A stretch of DNA of 18,901 nt from JANPJV01 sp031425695 (GTDB taxonomy: Bacteria > Pseudomonadota > Gammaproteobacteria > Xanthomonadales > SZUA-5): the NCBI GenBank assembly GCA_031425695.1, contig JANPJV010000165.1, positions 1-18,901 of the forward strand. Direction: 5' to 3'. The notes beneath the pieces are model-generated. The model was not told the DNA's origin, made no database searches, and worked only from the letters and a program-made list of their open reading frames with translations. The first letter of the stretch is position 1; the number at the start of each line of letters is the position of its first letter. The position numbers and the translations under genes are program-made. This document shows positions 7,182 to 13,278 of the stretch, piece by piece.

Positions 7182-8353
7182 GCCCCTGGCAGATCGTTTT
7201 TTTGAAAGAAGTGCGCGAGAACCTGCGCGATCGCCGCACCATGATCAGCACCTTCGTCTACGGCACTCTGATGGGCCCGGTGCTGTTCGCCGGGTTGATC
7301 TCGCTGGTGATCTCGGTCCAGCTCGAACGTGCCGAGAAACCGCTGGAGCTGCCGGTGGTCGGCGCCGAGCACGCGCCTAACCTGATCGCCTGGCTCAAGG
7401 GCCGTGGCGTGCAGATCGAAGAAGCGCCAGCGGATGCCGAGAAGGCGATTCGCACGCGCAACGAGGATGTGATCCTGCGTATCCCCGCCGAGTACGCGAC
7501 GCAATGGCGCGCCGGTCGCGCGGCCACGCTCGAGCTGATCGTCGACCGCTCGCAGCAGAAGGCGGAGCAGGCTGTCGGGCGTGCCGAGCGCCTGATCGCC
7601 GAGTACGGTGGGACCACTGCGACCCAGCGCCTGGTGGTGCGCGGCATCAGTCCGGAAGTCATCCAGCCGGTGCTGATTGCCGACGTCGACCAGTCGACCC
7701 CGCAGAGCCGTGGCGGCTTGCTGCTGTCGATGCTGCCGTACCTGTTGATCCTCACCGTGTTCGCGGGCGGCAGCTATCTCGCCGTCGACGCCACCGCGGG
7801 CGAGCGCGAACGCCAGTCACTCGAGCCCTTGCTGATCAATCCGGTCGGCCGGGGCCAGATCATGAGCGGCAAGCTGCTCGCCACCGCGGCGTTTGCGCTC
7901 GCAGCATTGACCCTGTCGTTGATTGCATTCGCGCTGACCTTTCCCTTCCTGCCGGTCGAAAAGCTTTCGATCGCAATCGCGATGGGGCCGCTGCAATGCG
8001 CGCAGATGTTCCTGATCGTCGCGCCGCTCGCGCTGGTCGGTGCCGGCCTCCTGACCAGCGTTGCGGCCTTCGCCAAGAGCTTCCGCGAGGCGCAGACCTA
8101 CATCACGCTGCTGATCATCCTGCCGGCGATCCCGTCGATGCTGATGGCGGTCAACCCGGTCAAGCCCGCCGACTGGATGTACGGCGTGCCACTGATCAGT
8201 CACCAGTTGCTGATCGAGCAGACCGTCCGCGGCGAAACCCTGGTGCCCTGGCAGCTCGCCACCTCGATCGGCGTCACCCTGCTGGTCGGCATCATCATCG
8301 CCATGATCGCTGCCCGGCTATATCACCGGGAACATCTGGCGATCTCGGCTTGA
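7178..8353 (+). CDS. ABC-2 type exporter permease, NatB-like
   Basis: The product is 391 residues. It has an N-terminal helix at about 28-47, preceded by KEVRENLRDRRTM. A soluble extracytoplasmic domain of about 130 residues follows, then five or more hydrophobic segments from about residue 185 to the end. The cytoplasmic loop GERERQSLEPLLINPVGRGQ is the conserved NatB-type motif thought to contact the ATPase. GTG 7178 overlaps the stop of the ATPase gene (GTGA), with AGAAGGA at 7161-7167 as ribosome site. It forms a full exporter as a dimer with the upstream ATPase. It is the last gene of the operon; a family D repeat begins 25 bp after the stop and separates it from convergent rsgA. Confidence 0.92.
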   Translation: MSPWQIVFLKEVRENLRDRRTMISTFVYGTLMGPVLFAGLISLVISVQLERAEKPLELPVVGAEHAPNLIAWLKGRGVQIEEAPADAEKAIRTRNEDVILRIPAEYATQWRAGRAATLELIVDRSQQKAEQAVGRAERLIAEYGGTTATQRLVVRGISPEVIQPVLIADVDQSTPQSRGGLLLSMLPYLLILTVFAGGSYLAVDATAGERERQSLEPLLINPVGRGQIMSGKLLATAAFALAALTLSLIAFALTFPFLPVEKLSIAIAMGPLQCAQMFLIVAPLALVGAGLLTSVAAFAKSFREAQTYITLLIILPAIPSMLMAVNPVKPADWMYGVPLISHQLLIEQTVRGETLVPWQLATSIGVTLLVGIIIAMIAARLYHREHLAISA

Positions 8354-8377
8354 TCGCTGGTGTCAACACCATGAATT

Positions 8378-8476
8378 GACGCAAAGGAACGCAAAAGGGA
8401 GCAAAGGGACGCAAACGAAAGCGCTTACTTAGGCTCTCCTTTGCGTCACTTTGCTCCCTTAGCGTTCATTTGCGTC
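8378..8476. repeat. Inverted repeat, family D copy 1 (GACGCAAAGG type)
   Basis: The left arm starts GACGCAAAGGAACGCAAAAG at 8378. The right arm, ending TTTGCGTC at 8476, is its reverse complement over about 45 bp with a handful of mismatches. In the left arm the word GCAAA recurs exactly every 10 bp, four times. The element fills the gap between the convergent ends of the permease and rsgA genes. It could serve as a two-way transcript end, but there is no U-tract and the second copy lies between divergent genes. Confidence 0.92.
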
Positions 8477-8484
8477 GAAAGTAA

Positions 8485-9576
8485 TCACTTGGGTGATTGC
8501 CGACCTTTTTGCTTGGTCACATCGCGCAACGCACGCGCCATCGCGGCGTCGTGCTGCTTGCGCTCGCGGCGGGCGACGGGAGTTTCGCCGGCGCGGTTGA
8601 TCTCGCCGCTGAGTTTCAGCCAGCTGTAGAGGCGCACGGTGGCGAGCTCGCCGCGCTCTACAGCGGCGCGGACCGCGCAGCCGGGTTCTTTTTCGTGGCA
8701 ACAGTCGCGAAAGCGGCATTGCGCAGCGAGCGCTTCGACGTCGTCGAAACCGGCCTCGGCGAGGTCTTCCTCTCCGGTGAGCTTGATCTCGCGCAGCCCT
8801 GGCGTATCGATCAGGCAGGCACCGCCCGGCAAGGGTTTCAATGCGCGCGAGACCGTGGTGTGGCGACCGCGGCCATCGCTCTCGCGGACGGTGCCGATGG
8901 TCTGCGTCTGCGTACCGAGCAAGGTATTCGTCAGGGTCGATTTCCCGGCACCTGAGGAACCAATCAGCACCGCGGTCTCGCCAGCCTGCAACAGGGCAGC
9001 AAGCGCTTCGCAGCTCTGCGCCGACTTGGCGTTGACTGCATACACACCGGTGCCCGGAGCGATCGCCTGCACCGACGTTCGAAACTCTTCGACCGCCTCG
9101 ACCTGCTGGTCGGCCTTGGTCAATACCAGGCTCGGGCGGACGCCGGTTGCGCTGACGAGCGCGAGATAGCGCTCGATACGCCGCAGGTTGAAGTCGCGAT
9201 CGAGCCCGGTAATGATCAGTACGTGATCGATGTTCGCCGCGATCACCTGCACCGCGCGCGTCTCCCCCGCCGCCCCGCGCGACAGCGTCGAAAAGCGCGG
9301 CAGCAGGGATTCAATGATCCACTCGCCCCCATGCCGCAACGCCGCAATGCACCAGTCGCCCACACACGGCCGATCACTGGTGTCACCCACCTTGTGACGC
9401 AACTTCGACAGCGATTTGGCCGGAAACGTAGCCGCGCCATCGTGGATGACATAGCTCGAACGGTGCTGCTCCACGATGCGCGCCAGGATCGCATCCGCCG
9501 GCACCACGAGCTCAGGCCAGCGATCGGCGCGGAAGCCGATGCGGGAGAGCAGGTCGAGGTCGAGGGCAGAAGTCAT
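8485..9576 (-). CDS. rsgA: Ribosome small-subunit-dependent GTPase RsgA
   Basis: The product is 363 residues. RsgA is a circularly permuted GTPase that helps late maturation of the 30S subunit. An N-terminal OB-fold region (about 28-95) precedes the permuted motifs: G4 LTKAD at 152-156, G1 GSSGAGKST at 206-214, G2 region GRGRHTT at 235-241 and G3 DTPG at 257-260. The C-terminal zinc-binding set is Cys287, Cys292, His294 and Cys300 (C-x4-C-x-H-x5-C). Length and motif order are normal for the family. The ATG at 9576 has no strong Shine-Dalgarno. Downstream is the family D repeat; upstream, in tandem, is the flavoprotein gene, separated by 260 bp holding a family E repeat, so a common transcript is possible but not evident. 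Confidence 0.96.
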   Translation of the reverse strand: MTSALDLDLLSRIGFRADRWPELVVPADAILARIVEQHRSSYVIHDGAATFPAKSLSKLRHKVGDTSDRPCVGDWCIAALRHGGEWIIESLLPRFSTLSRGAAGETRAVQVIAANIDHVLIITGLDRDFNLRRIERYLALVSATGVRPSLVLTKADQQVEAVEEFRTSVQAIAPGTGVYAVNAKSAQSCEALAALLQAGETAVLIGSSGAGKSTLTNTLLGTQTQTIGTVRESDGRGRHTTVSRALKPLPGGACLIDTPGLREIKLTGEEDLAEAGFDDVEALAAQCRFRDCCHEKEPGCAVRAAVERGELATVRLYSWLKLSGEINRAGETPVARRERKQHDAAMARALRDVTKQKGRQSPK

Positions 9577-9640
9577 GGCGCGCGGATTGTACGCGGGCGA
9601 CGTTACCGTTGCGCTTCATAACGCCCGTTATCGCGAGCTG

Positions 9641-9826
9641 GAGAAAAGGCGGTAGGGGAAGGACACCGAAGGAAAGGCAGAAAGGAAATCGAAGGGAAGC
9701 GAATTCAAATCGAAGAGGCCCACGTTCCGGAAAGTCAGTACAGGGCCCAAATGCTAACCACCCATCTTGCTTTCCTTAGATGTCCTTTCTGCCTTTCCTT
9801 CGCTGTCCTTCCCGTCCCGCTCTTTT
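9641..9826. repeat. Inverted repeat, family E copy 1 (GGAAAGGCAGAAAGG type)
   Basis: GGAAAGGCAGAAAGG at 9671-9685 pairs perfectly with 9784-9798. With mismatches the arms extend over roughly 60 bp (about 9641-9700 and 9770-9826). The left outer end contains AAAAGGCGGTAGGGGAAGG. The right outer end contains CCTTCCCGTCCCGCTCTTT (9807-9825), which is repeated exactly in copy 2 at 16673-16691. The loop has a further small GGCCC/GGGCC dyad. The element occupies the gap between the flavoprotein stop and the rsgA start; no gene was seen there. Confidence 0.9.
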
Positions 9827-9836
9827 CGATCTTCAA

Positions 9837-10883
9837 TCACCCCGCCGCCGTGTCCGCCGGTACGGTGACGCCTAGGCGTTTGTGCATGATCGGGCTGGTG
9901 GTGGTGTATTGGAGATGGACTTTTTCGCCGGGGTTGAGGCGGGCCTTGATGGCGAAGGCGGCGAGGGCGGCTTCGTGGAAGCCGCAGAGGATGAGTTTTT
10001 TCTTGCCGGGGTAGGTGTTGATGTCGCCGACCGCGTAGATGCCGGGGACGTTGGTCTGGAATTTTTCGGGGTCGACCTGGACCTGGTTCTTGTCGATGCC
10101 GAGGCCCCATTCGGCGATCGGGCCGAGCTTGGGTGAGAGGCCGTAGAAGGCCAGCAGGTGATCGAGCGTCACCACGCGCGTGACCGAATCGCCGCCAACG
10201 ACCGTGACCGCCTTGAGCGTTCCATCGGCAGCATCGAGGCCGGTGACGTTGCCGACCAGGAACTGCATTTTGTGCTCGTCGCAGAGCGCGCGCATTTTCG
10301 CCACGGACGCGGGTGCTGCCTTGAACCCCGAGGAGCGATGGATCAGCACGACGCTGTGCGCGATCGGCTGCAGTGCGAGCGCCCAGTCGAGCGCCGAATC
10401 GCCGCCGCCGAGGACGACCAGGTCCTTGCCCGCGTACGCTTTCGGATTCTTGACCGAGTAGTGGATCTGCTTGCCTTCAAATGCGTCTGCGCCCGGTACC
10501 GTGACCTTGCGCGGCTGGAAGGCACCCAGGCCCGCGGCGACGATCACGGCGCGACAGCGAATGCTGGTGCCCTTGGCGGTCGTCACCTGGAAGTGCAGCT
10601 CGTCGAGCTTGGTGACCGCGCTCACTTCCTGGTCGAGGTGGTACTCGGCATGGAAAGGCTCGATCTGCTTGAGGAGGTTGTCGGTGAGCTCGCGACCGGT
10701 GCACACCGGCAGCGCCGGAATGTCGTAGATCGGCTTGTCCGGATAGAGCTCGATGCACTGCCCGCCCGGTACGCCAAGCGCATCGATGAGGTGTGCCTTG
10801 ATCCCGAGCAGCCCGAGCTCGAACACCTGGAACAACCCCACCGGGCCCGCACCCACGATCACCACATCGGTCTCGATCGTCAT
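9837..10883 (-). CDS. Ferredoxin/flavodoxin-NADP reductase, thioredoxin-reductase-like
   Basis: The product is 348 residues with two dinucleotide-binding domains. FAD site: VVIVGAGPVG at 7-16, plus GIYAVGDIN in the C-terminal third. NADPH site: VVLGGGDSALD at 156-166. The redox-active CxxC of thioredoxin reductase is absent where it would be expected, and the C-terminal HLQYTTTSP region fits the TrxR-like ferredoxin-NADP reductases (YumC type). It would pass electrons between NADPH and a ferredoxin or flavodoxin. ATG 10883 is preceded at 8 nt by AGGGA; ATG 10892, three codons earlier, is an alternative. The frame stays open to 11054, but that stretch is repeat DNA (family D) and is not counted. 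The gene is divergent from the M48-like gene. Confidence 0.92.
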   Translation of the reverse strand: MTIETDVVIVGAGPVGLFQVFELGLLGIKAHLIDALGVPGGQCIELYPDKPIYDIPALPVCTGRELTDNLLKQIEPFHAEYHLDQEVSAVTKLDELHFQVTTAKGTSIRCRAVIVAAGLGAFQPRKVTVPGADAFEGKQIHYSVKNPKAYAGKDLVVLGGGDSALDWALALQPIAHSVVLIHRSSGFKAAPASVAKMRALCDEHKMQFLVGNVTGLDAADGTLKAVTVVGGDSVTRVVTLDHLLAFYGLSPKLGPIAEWGLGIDKNQVQVDPEKFQTNVPGIYAVGDINTYPGKKKLILCGFHEAALAAFAIKARLNPGEKVHLQYTTTSPIMHKRLGVTVPADTAAG

Positions 10884-10991
10884 CTTCAACATCCCTGTCA
10901 GCAAGCCAAGCCGCCCATTCTCGCCGAAGGCGTGTTGAACGCGGTAACTAGGTGCGCGCTGGCCGGCTTGACCGCACGCATGGACAATGGA

Positions 10992-11107
10992 AAAAGCCTT
11001 GACGCAAACGAACGCAAAGTGGGCAAAAGGACGCAAATAAGGCGGCCTGGGCATTGGCTGTTTTTGCGTCCCTTTGCCACTTTTGCGTTCATTTGCGTCG
11101 AAAAGCC
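10992..11107. repeat. Inverted repeat, family D copy 2, with AAAAGCC flanks
   Basis: The arms are 11001-11040 (GACGCAAACGAACGCAAAGT...) and 11060-11099, ending ATTTGCGTC. GCAAA words recur at 10, 9 and 10 bp. The heptamer AAAAGCC lies just outside on both sides (10992-10998 and 11101-11107) in direct orientation and may be a target-site duplication. The rest of the 10884-11196 gap has no gene; it must contain the promoters of both divergent genes, but I could not pick out a convincing one. Confidence 0.88.
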
Positions 11108-11142
11108 GGTGTTGGGAGCCCGCGGGGTGGGCAAGCTTGCGC

Positions 11143-11160
11143 GCGGCCGGTTCCGGCCGC
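11143..11160. other. Perfect 8-bp GC hairpin upstream of the M48-like gene
   Basis: GCGGCCGG and CCGGCCGC pair perfectly around TT. It lies 36 bp before ATG 11197. It has no following T-run, so it is more likely an operator dyad or a 5' leader structure than a terminator. Confidence 0.5.
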
Positions 11161-11196
11161 TACTGTCGAGCTCGTTTTCACTTCGGCTGGCTGCAC

Positions 11197-12300
11197 ATGG
11201 AAGTGCCGTCCACACACTTGGGAATCGATCCGCGCCGTTTCGTCGGCTCGGGCGTGCCGTCCGGGGTGACGTTGGATCCCCAGGATGCGCCGGCGCTGGC
11301 GCGGGAGATCGATGCGCTTTGTGGGTTGTTGAAGCGGCCGGTGCCGGCGCAGATCGTGTTTACGGCCGAGCTCGCGTTGCGGGTCCACGAGGAGCGCGCT
11401 TTGCTCGGCCTGAAGCGCCAGCGCACCCTTGGCCTGGGCTGGCCATTGCTGTTCATGCTCGATGCCGACGAATTGCGCGCGGCGCTGGCGCTGGCGTTGT
11501 GCACCGATGGCGTGTGCCTGCCGCCGGAAGTGGCGACGGCCGACCCATTGATCGCGAGCAAGCTCGGAGCGCCCCTGCTCGCGCGCACCCTGAGCCGGTT
11601 GTATGCCGTCACCGCGCTCGCCCAGGACGACTGGCTGGTGCAGTTGCTGCAGACCGCGCGCAAGTCCGAGCAGGTCGCCGATGGGGGCCTGCGGACCCTG
11701 CGTCAGGCCATCGAGACGCGTGGCCGTGCCGACTGGCAAGGTACGCTCGACCGCTTTCTCGGCAAGGAGAGCAGCGCTGCGGCGGCCGCGCGACTGTTGG
11801 CCCTCGGCGGGAGCGATGTACGGGGCGGCAGCCACCGCAATGTCGCCCAGGCCTGGCTCTGGGAAGGCCTGGTCGAACGCCTGACCACGGCGCTGGAGCG
11901 TAACTTTGCGCAACTGCTGGCACCGGCGTGGGCGGCGGAGCACGCACGCTGGGCGACCGCGCGGATGCGCGCAGGCGAGCTCGAAAGCGCTCGGCGGACA
12001 CGTGTCCTGGATGTCGCGGGTCAAGTCGAGCTTGCCGGTTTGGTCGAACAATTGGTCGGCGCGCGTGCTGCGCATGCGCTCTACCGGGACCTCTACACCC
12101 GCGAGCGCCGGGTCGATGTCGCGCTCGGCATCGCCCGCACGCTCGCGGCCTTTGATCCGCCACGCGCGCGCCCTTTGCTGGAAAAATTGAGCGCAAGTTC
12201 GCACCCGCTTGCGGCCGACGCTCGTGCGCTCCTTGACGAACTGCCGATCGCCAGCGCCCCCAGGTCCAGGCAGACTAGTGCCAACGACCCACCGAACTGA
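11197..12300 (+). CDS. M48-like protein with degenerate zinc motif, function unknown
   Basis: The product is 367 residues. Residues 50-103 read like the core of M48 metallopeptidases: a P-x-QIVFT segment, then RTLGLGWPLLFMLDADELRA. Where M48 enzymes have AHExxH the protein reads A98-L99-A100-L101-C102-T103, so all zinc-binding residues of that motif are missing. The rest is alanine-rich and helical, with DLYTRERRVDVALG near 290-305. No signal peptide is clear. If the relationship is right this is a pseudoenzyme; if not, it is an unknown helical protein. ATG 11197 starts at the end of repeat-derived sequence; the longer frame back to 11074 lies in family D repeat. The next gene overlaps its end, so it heads a three-gene operon. 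Confidence 0.8.
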   Translation: MEVPSTHLGIDPRRFVGSGVPSGVTLDPQDAPALAREIDALCGLLKRPVPAQIVFTAELALRVHEERALLGLKRQRTLGLGWPLLFMLDADELRAALALALCTDGVCLPPEVATADPLIASKLGAPLLARTLSRLYAVTALAQDDWLVQLLQTARKSEQVADGGLRTLRQAIETRGRADWQGTLDRFLGKESSAAAAARLLALGGSDVRGGSHRNVAQAWLWEGLVERLTTALERNFAQLLAPAWAAEHARWATARMRAGELESARRTRVLDVAGQVELAGLVEQLVGARAAHALYRDLYTRERRVDVALGIARTLAAFDPPRARPLLEKLSASSHPLAADARALLDELPIASAPRSRQTSANDPPN

Positions 12301-12775
12301 TACCTTGAACCGGGAAGCGCTCGCGCACGAACTGGAAAACGAACTGCTGTCGACCATCCCCCTGACGCGCACCATGCAGATCCGCGTGCTCGACTACGAC
12401 GGCACCACGCTGCGCCTTGCGGCGCCGCTCGAACCCAACATCAACGACAAAGGTTGTGCTTTCGGCGGCAGCCTCGCCAGCGTCATGACGCTTGCTTGTT
12501 GGGGCCTCGCCCGCAGTGCGCTGGCCGAAAGCGGGCATGAGGCTGACATTTACGTGCAGGATTCGCATGTCGAATACCTGGCGCCGGTGTGGACCGAGAT
12601 CGTCGCCTGCGCCGAGCCCGCGGCCGGCAAATCACTGGCAGACTTCGTCACCATGTTCCGCACCCGCGGCAAGGCACGCATCAGCCTGACCGCGCGCGTG
12701 GATAACCTAGGGGTCGAAGCGACGCGCCTCAGCGCCCGCTTCGTCGCCAAGAAACGGGAGGAGAAATGCGCATGA
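12278..12775 (+). CDS. YiiD C-terminal-type hotdog thioesterase
   Basis: The product is 165 residues from GTG 12278, which has AGG 8 nt upstream; TTG 12305 is an alternative. The core (NINDKGCAFGGSLASVMTLA, then a helix and VEYLAPV) matches the putative thioesterase domain found at the C-terminus of E. coli YiiD/FabY. The asparagine and GGSLAS segment are the hotdog-fold active region. It probably hydrolyses an acyl-CoA or acyl-ACP; the substrate is unknown. It overlaps the end of the previous gene by 23 nt and the start of the lipoprotein gene by ATGA, so the three are translated together. Confidence 0.85.
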   Translation: MPTTHRTDTLNREALAHELENELLSTIPLTRTMQIRVLDYDGTTLRLAAPLEPNINDKGCAFGGSLASVMTLACWGLARSALAESGHEADIYVQDSHVEYLAPVWTEIVACAEPAAGKSLADFVTMFRTRGKARISLTARVDNLGVEATRLSARFVAKKREEKCA

Positions 12776-13185
12776 GAGCGATGACCTGGCTGGCCCTGCT
12801 GTTGACCGTCGGCCTGCTCGGCGGCTGCGCGACTGCCAAGAAAGATGACGGCCTGCGCGCGCGCATCTGGCACTACGCGGCCGCCATCCGCTGGAACGAA
12901 TTCGAGAAAGCCTCGACCTTCATCGACCCGGCGGTCCTTGAGGAAAGTCCCTTCGACGAAGCGCTCGCGGCACGCTGGAGCCAGATCCAGGTGGCCCGCT
13001 ACGTCGAGGGCGCGCAGTCGGTCGACGCCGAGGGTCGCGTACTGCAGACCGTGCAGATCGAGATCATCGACCGCTCCACCCAGTCCGTCCGGAACATCGT
13101 CGACCGCCAGCGCTGGCGCTTCGACCCGGCCGCCGGGCAGTGGTGGCTGGAAACCGGCATGCCGGACCTGGATGCGGCGAAGTAG
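12772..13185 (+). CDS. Small predicted lipoprotein
   Basis: The product is 137 residues. A short signal ends in the lipobox LLGGC, with the lipidated cysteine at residue 19. The mature part is one small alpha+beta domain with WHYAAAIRWNEFEKASTFID near the N-terminus and QWWLETGMPDL near the end; it resembles small lipoproteins of Lysobacterales but I cannot name a family. GGGAGGAG at 12756-12763 lies 8 nt before ATG 12772 and only 2 nt before ATG 12766, so 12772 is chosen. The start overlaps the thioesterase stop (ATGA). The following residue after Cys is Ala, which does not indicate inner-membrane retention, so outer membrane is likely. Confidence 0.88.
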   Translation: MRAMTWLALLLTVGLLGGCATAKKDDGLRARIWHYAAAIRWNEFEKASTFIDPAVLEESPFDEALAARWSQIQVARYVEGAQSVDAEGRVLQTVQIEIIDRSTQSVRNIVDRQRWRFDPAAGQWWLETGMPDLDAAK

Positions 13186-13195
13186 CGGTAGCACT

Positions 13196-13268
13196 CGTGG
13201 GTTCGGACCTTGTCCGAACGCTTTTGCCGGGGCGCGGAAACAGCGCCCGGACAAGGTCCGGACCCACG
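13196..13268. repeat. Inverted repeat, family A copy 2 (GTCCGGAC type)
   Basis: The left arm is CGTGGGTTCGGACCTTGTCC then GAACGC, from 13196. The right arm, ending GGTCCGGACCCACG at 13268, is its complement with two or three mismatches. Each arm is also a palindrome around CTT. It lies 10 bp from both convergent genes (lipoprotein end 13185, acetyl-CoA hydrolase end 13279) and so is placed where a bidirectional terminator could act, though there is no U-tract. Confidence 0.9.
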
Positions 13269-13278
13269 CAAAGCGTAA

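Noticed and set aside
8354..8484. Family D repeat as an ordinary intrinsic terminator
   Set aside because: There is no U-tract after the stem, the arms are far longer than needed, and the other copy lies between divergent genes.
9577..9600. TACAAT upstream of rsgA as a -10 box
   Set aside because: No -35 at 16-18 bp and it would leave a leader of only about 5 nt; not enough support.
9837..10883. Thioredoxin reductase instead of ferredoxin-NADP reductase
   Set aside because: The fold is related but the redox-active CxxC motif is missing.
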